DNA of 64,000 bases, taken from Aphrophora alni (lineage: Eukaryota; Arthropoda; Insecta; Hemiptera; Aphrophoridae). The notes below the pieces were generated by a model. It searched no databases and was not told the DNA's origin. It saw nothing but the letters and a program-made list of their open reading frames with translations. Where the stretch lies: contig OY740765.1 of NCBI GenBank assembly GCA_963513935.1, positions 75,871,718-75,935,717 of the forward strand. The letters run 5' to 3'. Both the position numbers and the translations under genes were made by a program. Of the stretch, positions 61,601 to 64,000 are shown one piece after another; the first letter of the stretch is position 1, and each line of letters begins with the position of its first letter.

Positions 61601-62488
61601 GCAACAAGAAAATTAATATAAAAATAGGTTTATTTCCACTTCATAAAACATAATACAATTGCAGTTTTTGACGGCAACAGAATTAATACAAAATTTTTAT
61701 TTATGATATAAAGCATAATACATTTCATACAATAAAAGCTTAAAAAAGTAAACACATCATAAGGTAAATTTTACCTAGTATAAACATTCATTTTAAATTT
61801 GGCTTTGCAATTATCATTAAAAGTTAGTGTAAATACAGCAATAGTATATTTTTTTTTAAATAAGTACTACAACAAAAATGGCAACTTTCAAACAACCACA
61901 GAGCATAATTTGAAGCGAATATTTATACCTGGAAGAAACCATATTATTTAAGTAAAGTCAAAAGTTGTCACAAAGCCCTAGGTTTTATTAAACATAAGCT
62001 TATTATGATTTGATTTATTTGATTGCAACTAACCTGCTTGTCAAGGGCAGTTTTTGCCTTAATAAACTGAGCTTTATTCTCTTTCATACGAGCAATTTTG
62101 TCCTTATCTTTATTTTCAAAACAAGTAGCATGATGTCTATGATGTAGACAAAAATGTTGCCCACATTTACTACACAACATCTCCACAATGCTTTTCTCTT
62201 TACATCCTAGATTAGCACAGTGAATGGATTTGGTAACTTCCTAAAAACAAAATGATTGAAAATAAATTTTGAAACAAATAAAAATATGACTGCTTTTTTC
62301 TGTTGTTAATATATTCCTACCTTTTGCTTAAATAGTATGTTGCTTTTAATATTCTTACAGTCGTGTTTATCTGAACTTGAATGATCTTTGCAAAATATGT
62401 TGGAACACCAATCACATGTAACTGGGAGAAAATCTAATTGCTGGCAATTTGTACAGGCACAATGTTTACCCAGTTTAGGAAGCTCCAT
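46371..62488 (-). CDS. ZFAND1: ZFAND1, AN1-type zinc finger protein 1, four exons
   Basis: Exons 62488-62321, 62240-62034, 46999-46802 and 46625-46371 splice into 275 codons (human about 268), all junctions in phase 0 with GT/AG sites. Two AN1 zinc fingers lie at residues about 10-45 (CACTNCQQLDFLPVTCDWC, FCKDHSSSDKHDC) and 63-100 (CANLGCKEKSIVEMLCSKCG, FCLHHRHHATC). The C-terminal half is the ZFAND1 ubiquitin-like region (FKIRLMKIKGKAVGDAHIPS, RVFFMVYP, FVSKDWSIGKCLDMFSKKL, NGGSLVLEYQ). In other animals ZFAND1 recruits the proteasome and p97/VCP to clear arsenite-induced stress granules. The frame is fully open, so it is probably active in spite of a 15 kb transposon-filled intron 2. An AG nine bases before the ATG leaves room for an upstream noncoding exon. 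Confidence 0.95.
46802..46999 (-). CDS. ZFAND1: ZFAND1 exon 3
   Basis: 66 codons. A perfect branch-point TACTAAC precedes the acceptor TTTAAG at an unusually short distance (about a dozen bases). Donor TCG|GTAAGT. It encodes VDDKLSAAVKDSKLSTTAFK to VSKDWS. Confidence 0.93.
47000..47429. other. ZFAND1 intron 2, near exon 3
   Basis: Branch point TACTAAC near 47007-47013 on the minus strand. The rest is unremarkable. Confidence 0.5.
47961..51565 (-). pseudogene. LINE ORF2: endonuclease, RT, RNase H
   Basis: Endonuclease: VIHWNINGVRRHIEYSKVLV, IICLQETHL, then after the inserted tail YLLVGDVNVHHYTW. RT: VIPLLKRGKEKKQPESYRPI, SLTSVLSKLVEIMIRRRL, EQCGFRQGRSSTGQL, VPQDSVLGMTLFAVAI and, in another frame at about 49420-49390, LFVDDFAIYVV with the catalytic DD. 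RNase H: KLFAILKGL, LLCTDSKSALRSIQDMYSRG. C-terminus: RVRIGRFMITHGFLMERGNQ, CPFC. At least six frame changes. Confidence 0.8.
51068..51250 (+). mobile_element. Short Penelope-type tail snapback inserted in the LINE endonuclease
   Basis: About 45-bp arms (51070-51117 and 51166-51210) are inverted repeats around a loop holding AATGATGCCGCAAGACGAAAC, a hammerhead-like core. The right side shares CTTGAATATGGAGTTTCAAC with the tail end at 40662-40682. It splits the endonuclease between LVHNYI-like and MTICCLYLPP blocks, so it came after the LINE. Confidence 0.65.
51731..52600 (-). pseudogene. LINE ORF1 (gag-like, zinc knuckles)
   Basis: Minus-strand frames read ALILTFTTPNIPERVFAGFY then TVRPYIQNPRRCF, an in-frame stop, and CQRFGHVSSTCSKQEVCGQC with GVIGHKSEGC, which form the CCHC knuckles of a Jockey/I ORF1. 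Pro/Ser/Thr-rich stretches (51976-51731) follow. ORF1 packages the LINE RNA. Confidence 0.7.
52700..54479. other. ZFAND1 intron 2: possible piggyBac N-terminal relic, otherwise nothing
   Basis: On + at 52854-53036 a frame reads SSELDEILLESNSDSETIRK and SEPEPMVE, an acidic head like that of piggyBac transposases. It stops after 60 codons and no DDE region follows. The rest is AT-rich without assignable frames. Confidence 0.3.
54480..55010 (+). mobile_element. mariner transposase relic with internal duplication
   Basis: Broken + frames match mariner: LSHTRYLRCSPRCTT-like (usual WVPHxLT region), then DFLSHIIIGDKTWASHSLDP (usual DFLxxIVTGDETWxxHxxP). A second, diverged copy of this segment lies at 54797-54900. 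LPPGRTINGGPN-like sequence follows near 54985. The first catalytic D of GDETW is kept (GDKTW) but stops abound. Confidence 0.65.
55011..56654. other. ZFAND1 intron 2, no gene
   Basis: AT-rich. Only short chance frames. Confidence 0.5.
57001..58596 (-). pseudogene. piggyBac transposase, two frameshifts
   Basis: From ATG 58596: acidic head (SEVSDQSDAEITGSQEEETD), then the DDE_Tnp_1_7 fold with PELKTFIGLIMHMG, the catalytic blocks ELFLDEGMVLWRGR (first D) and GHSLYMDNFYNS (second D). After a 1-nt shift near 57557 come MVAKWKDKCALTYIST and VNRNDQMMSYY (third D). After another shift near 57130 the true C-terminus reads RCRVCYKEG, YMCAQC, GLCPLACFDKFHCDF with TAG at 57001-57003. That is the Cys-rich piggyBac finger that binds the ends. 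About 530 codons; all three catalytic Asp are kept. Confidence 0.93.
58809..58866. repeat. Subterminal palindromes of the piggyBac element
   Basis: GGTCAGGATCCCGACC (58809-58824) and GGTCGGGATCCCGACC (58851-58866), each followed by a CATGCG or CCCGC extension. A third copy, GGTTGGGATCCCGACC, is at 56812-56827 near the other end. The two variant copies each differ by one C/G-to-T/A change. Likely transposase-binding sites. Confidence 0.75.
58887..59589. other. ZFAND1 intron 2, GC-richer repeat remnant
   Basis: 58890-59470 is less AT-rich than its surroundings. Near 59550-59600, TGTGGGACTTCTTGTACACCCAGTATA looks like a Tc1-type end, and GAGGACG-type sequence around 59430 may be transposase-derived. 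No secure call. Confidence 0.3.
60123..60728 (+). mobile_element. Tigger/pogo deletion derivative
   Basis: The left end CAGTACAACCTCGTTAAG follows TA at 60121-60122. The right end GTCCGACTTAACGAGGTA is the inverse but lacks the last bases of the terminus. The inner pair CCCGGACCGG / TCCCGGCTGG also matches. About 0.6 kb. It keeps the transposase tail (see next). Confidence 0.75.
60397..60528 (+). pseudogene. Tigger transposase C-terminal tail
   Basis: 44 codons in one open frame: YFEHQNKTTPAELLMLKWMN, DRATCKRYSKLMQQKLTSLF, SKK and stop. This parallels [10 protein letters not shown]...KIYDFF of the Tigger at 13852, from a different subfamily. Confidence 0.7.
61024..61500 (+). mobile_element. 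Penelope-like element, 3' fragment with tail
   Basis: From about 61042 the frame reads NYAPHLMDNDHQVHL, NKDKYMDAIEEYEIYKVSKK and HDKLNFQSNSLYDIVMKI with TAA at 61279-61281. This is the GIY-YIG C-terminal region (compare [10 protein letters not shown] and [14 protein letters not shown] at 15550-15760). The tail to about 61500 holds a hammerhead-like motif at 61434-61459. Confidence 0.75.
61434..61459 (+). ncRNA. Hammerhead-like motif in Penelope tail
   Basis: TTGAAGA (61434-61440), one T, a perfect 5-bp stem II (GAAAC/GTTTC with ATAT loop, 61442-61455), then GAAA (61456-61459). Same layout as at 15966 but with a changed CUGAUGA box. Confidence 0.35.
61501..62033. other. ZFAND1 intron 2, start
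   Basis: AT-rich. Nothing recognised apart from the donor at 62033-62032 on the minus strand. Confidence 0.5.
62034..62240 (-). CDS. ZFAND1: ZFAND1 exon 2 (second AN1 finger)
   Basis: 69 codons. Acceptor TTTTTAG, donor CAG|GTTAGT. It reads EVTKSIHCANLGCKEK to KTALDKQ and holds the full second C/H set. Confidence 0.95.
62321..62488 (-). CDS. ZFAND1: ZFAND1 exon 1 (first AN1 finger)
   Basis: 56 codons from ATG 62488. MELPKLGKHC aligns with the family's N-terminus, which supports this start. Donor AAG|GTAGGA. Confidence 0.93.
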
Positions 62489-62563
62489 CTCATCAACTGT
62501 TCAAACAATACAGACCGATAATGATTGAATAGGAATGTTAAGGTTTATTAATATTTTCATATA

Positions 62564-63730
62564 CAGGGTCCGGCATTAAACCTGACGATTTTGTAGGGAT
62601 AATAACTAAAACGTGTTTTGTACTATTAAAACGTTTAATATATCAAAGTAAAAGCATTTTATGCAGCGGTACGTAGAATTTTTTTATTTAAATATTGTCG
62701 TCCAAATGTTTTTCATTATTCCTCACTGTTTGAGATACCTCCAGAGAAAAATCACAAACGACCAGATCAGGTGAACTCGTGGCCAGGAAATGTCGCCAAA
62801 TCGGGAAATCAAACGTCCATGAAAGGTTTCTCGCAGAACATTAATTGCAATTTTCACTGTATAGGCGATGGCACTGTACTGTTGAAACCAGATTTCAAGT
62901 CCTAACTCATTCAGTTTCGGTCGCAGAAATTCATTTAACGTGTTTACGTACCGTTGATTACTGTTACTCTGCGATTTGACTAGTCAAAAAATACGGGCCA
63001 ATTACACCGAATTTTGAAACCGCACACTACACTGTAACATATTGACTGTGAAGTGGTTTTTGAACAATTTTTCGTGGGTTATTGACAGCCCAATAACGGT
63101 AATTTTGTTTATTTACAAATCCTGACAGATGGAAATTTGCCTCGTCACTTGAAAGAATAATGGCATCCTGGTGACAATTTTCAAGGATAACCTCTCCATG
63201 CTGCTTTGAAAGACGCCCAATCATTTGCATTAAGTTCCTGCACTAACATCATCTTATACACATGGAATTTAAGGTCGGCATGAAGATTTTGTCTTACACT
63301 TTAATCAGAAATGGCTAGCTCAGCAGCATGCCTCACTGCTGAACGTCGTGAAGACCGCGTAACGACTAACCTTACAGCTTCAATATTTTCCGGCATTCTC
63401 ACAGTCCGTTGTCCTGTTGGTTTCATTTTTAAAGCAGAAGATGTGTTCCTAAAATTCTTCACCCATAACAGTATTGTATTCCTGCTGAGAACAGATGTGT
63501 GTCAATTTAATTAAAATGTCTGCGAAATAAGCGCTGTGTAACAACGGAATCATTATTTTTAAAATAGGCTTCAACCAGAAAACCTCGATGTTCAACTGAA
63601 CAATTCATACTGGCTACTGAAATAGCATGAATAGTCCTGTCGTTCAACAAAACTCTCCTCCTTTCATTGACAGTGGTGCCAACATAACAATTACTACAAA
63701 ATCATCAGGTTAATATGCCGGCGGACCCTG
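62564..63730 (-). mobile_element. Tc1/mariner-type transposon, complete ends, dead
   Basis: CAGGGTCCGGC at 62564 and its inverse GCGGACCCTG ending 63730, with TA on both sides (62562-62563, 63731-63732). The inner parts ATTAAACCTGA / TCAGGTTAAT also pair. 1167 bp with a broken minus-strand transposase. It lies about 75 bases upstream of the ZFAND1 start codon, so it may overlap the 5' UTR or promoter. Confidence 0.82.
62750..63611 (-). pseudogene. Tc1/mariner-type transposase, stops and lost catalytic Asp
   Basis: Minus-strand frames run MNCSVEHRGFLVEAYFKNND (63610), then ILSSDEANFHLSGFVNKQNY (first catalytic D) and PLHSQYVTV, then a stop where W is usual, then SKFGVIGPYFFD, LNEFLRPKLNELGLEIWFQQ followed by Y. 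The family has D there, so the second catalytic residue is gone. A weak DYFLW-like end lies near 62755. Confidence 0.75.
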
Positions 63731-63732
63731 TA

Positions 63733-64000
63733 TATTATAATATGAAATTGGCTTCTTTTTTAATAATAGACCCTTAACATCTATAAACTAAATTAACAGT
63801 AATAACAAAAATAACTTATTGTTTATGTCTTTCTTAATACAATTTTTTTAATGGTAAAATATTTGTTTTGTTTTACATTGTTTTTCTAATTGTCACAGAT
63901 ACAACCCATGGTTAAACATAATTTCTCATTCTCCTGTACACCTGACATTTCCAAATCTTACAGCGAATATAATTTTTAACTGACTTTTTAAAAAGTAGAT
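63733..64000. other. Upstream of ZFAND1, no gene seen
   Basis: AT-rich. No core promoter could be assigned. Confidence 0.4.

Overview
The window is AT-rich eukaryotic nuclear DNA with spliceosomal introns, two conserved animal genes in pieces, and a very heavy load of transposable elements. The mix (ZMYM1-type and BED-type hATs, piggyBac/TTAA elements, Tigger/pogo, Tc1/mariner, Penelope-like elements, I/Jockey-like LINEs) fits an arthropod, most likely an insect with a large repeat-rich genome. That placement is inference; no species is claimed. No CRISPR, operon or prokaryotic feature was seen.

Host genes. (1) The last four exons of an ALDH1/ALDH2-type aldehyde dehydrogenase lie on + (9353-9490, 12912-13076, 13469-13626, 21336-21483). 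The 5' exons must lie left of the window. (2) A complete four-exon ZFAND1 (AN1-type zinc finger 1) gene lies on - (62321-62488, 62034-62240, 46802-46999, 46371-46625; 275 codons). Its second intron is about 15 kb and is filled with transposons.

Layout. 1-1940: 5' half of a LINE on - (ORF1 with SGNH-like fold, then endonuclease). 2709-9031: a TTAA-flanked non-autonomous element that received a 4.7 kb BED-type hAT (3208-7916, 5-bp duplication GAAAT). 9353-21483: ALDH exons, with introns holding Tc1/mariner relics, a Tigger/pogo element (13852-15018) and a Penelope-like element ending in a hammerhead-like motif (15115-16050). 22472-38573: an old hAT related to the first, broken by a second TTAA-family copy, by a Sola-like element (32004-33538) and by a young ZMYM1-type hAT (35261-38224, 8-bp duplication). 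39122-46152: Penelope-like elements with inverted tails, and LINE relics. 46371-62488: ZFAND1, whose large intron carries an I/Jockey-like LINE (47430-52700), a mariner relic, a nearly intact piggyBac (56659-58882), another TTAA-family copy with a Tigger derivative inside it, and a Penelope fragment. 62564-63730: a Tc1/mariner element just upstream of ZFAND1.

Most notable: at least five separate Penelope-type tails in one window share the layout YUGA(W)GA-U-stem II-GAAA of a hammerhead ribozyme core, with the same extra U before stem II. One copy (15966-16004) has all the conserved boxes. Also notable are nested insertions whose empty sites can be checked within the window itself, and a Sola-like element with an array of subterminal repeats.
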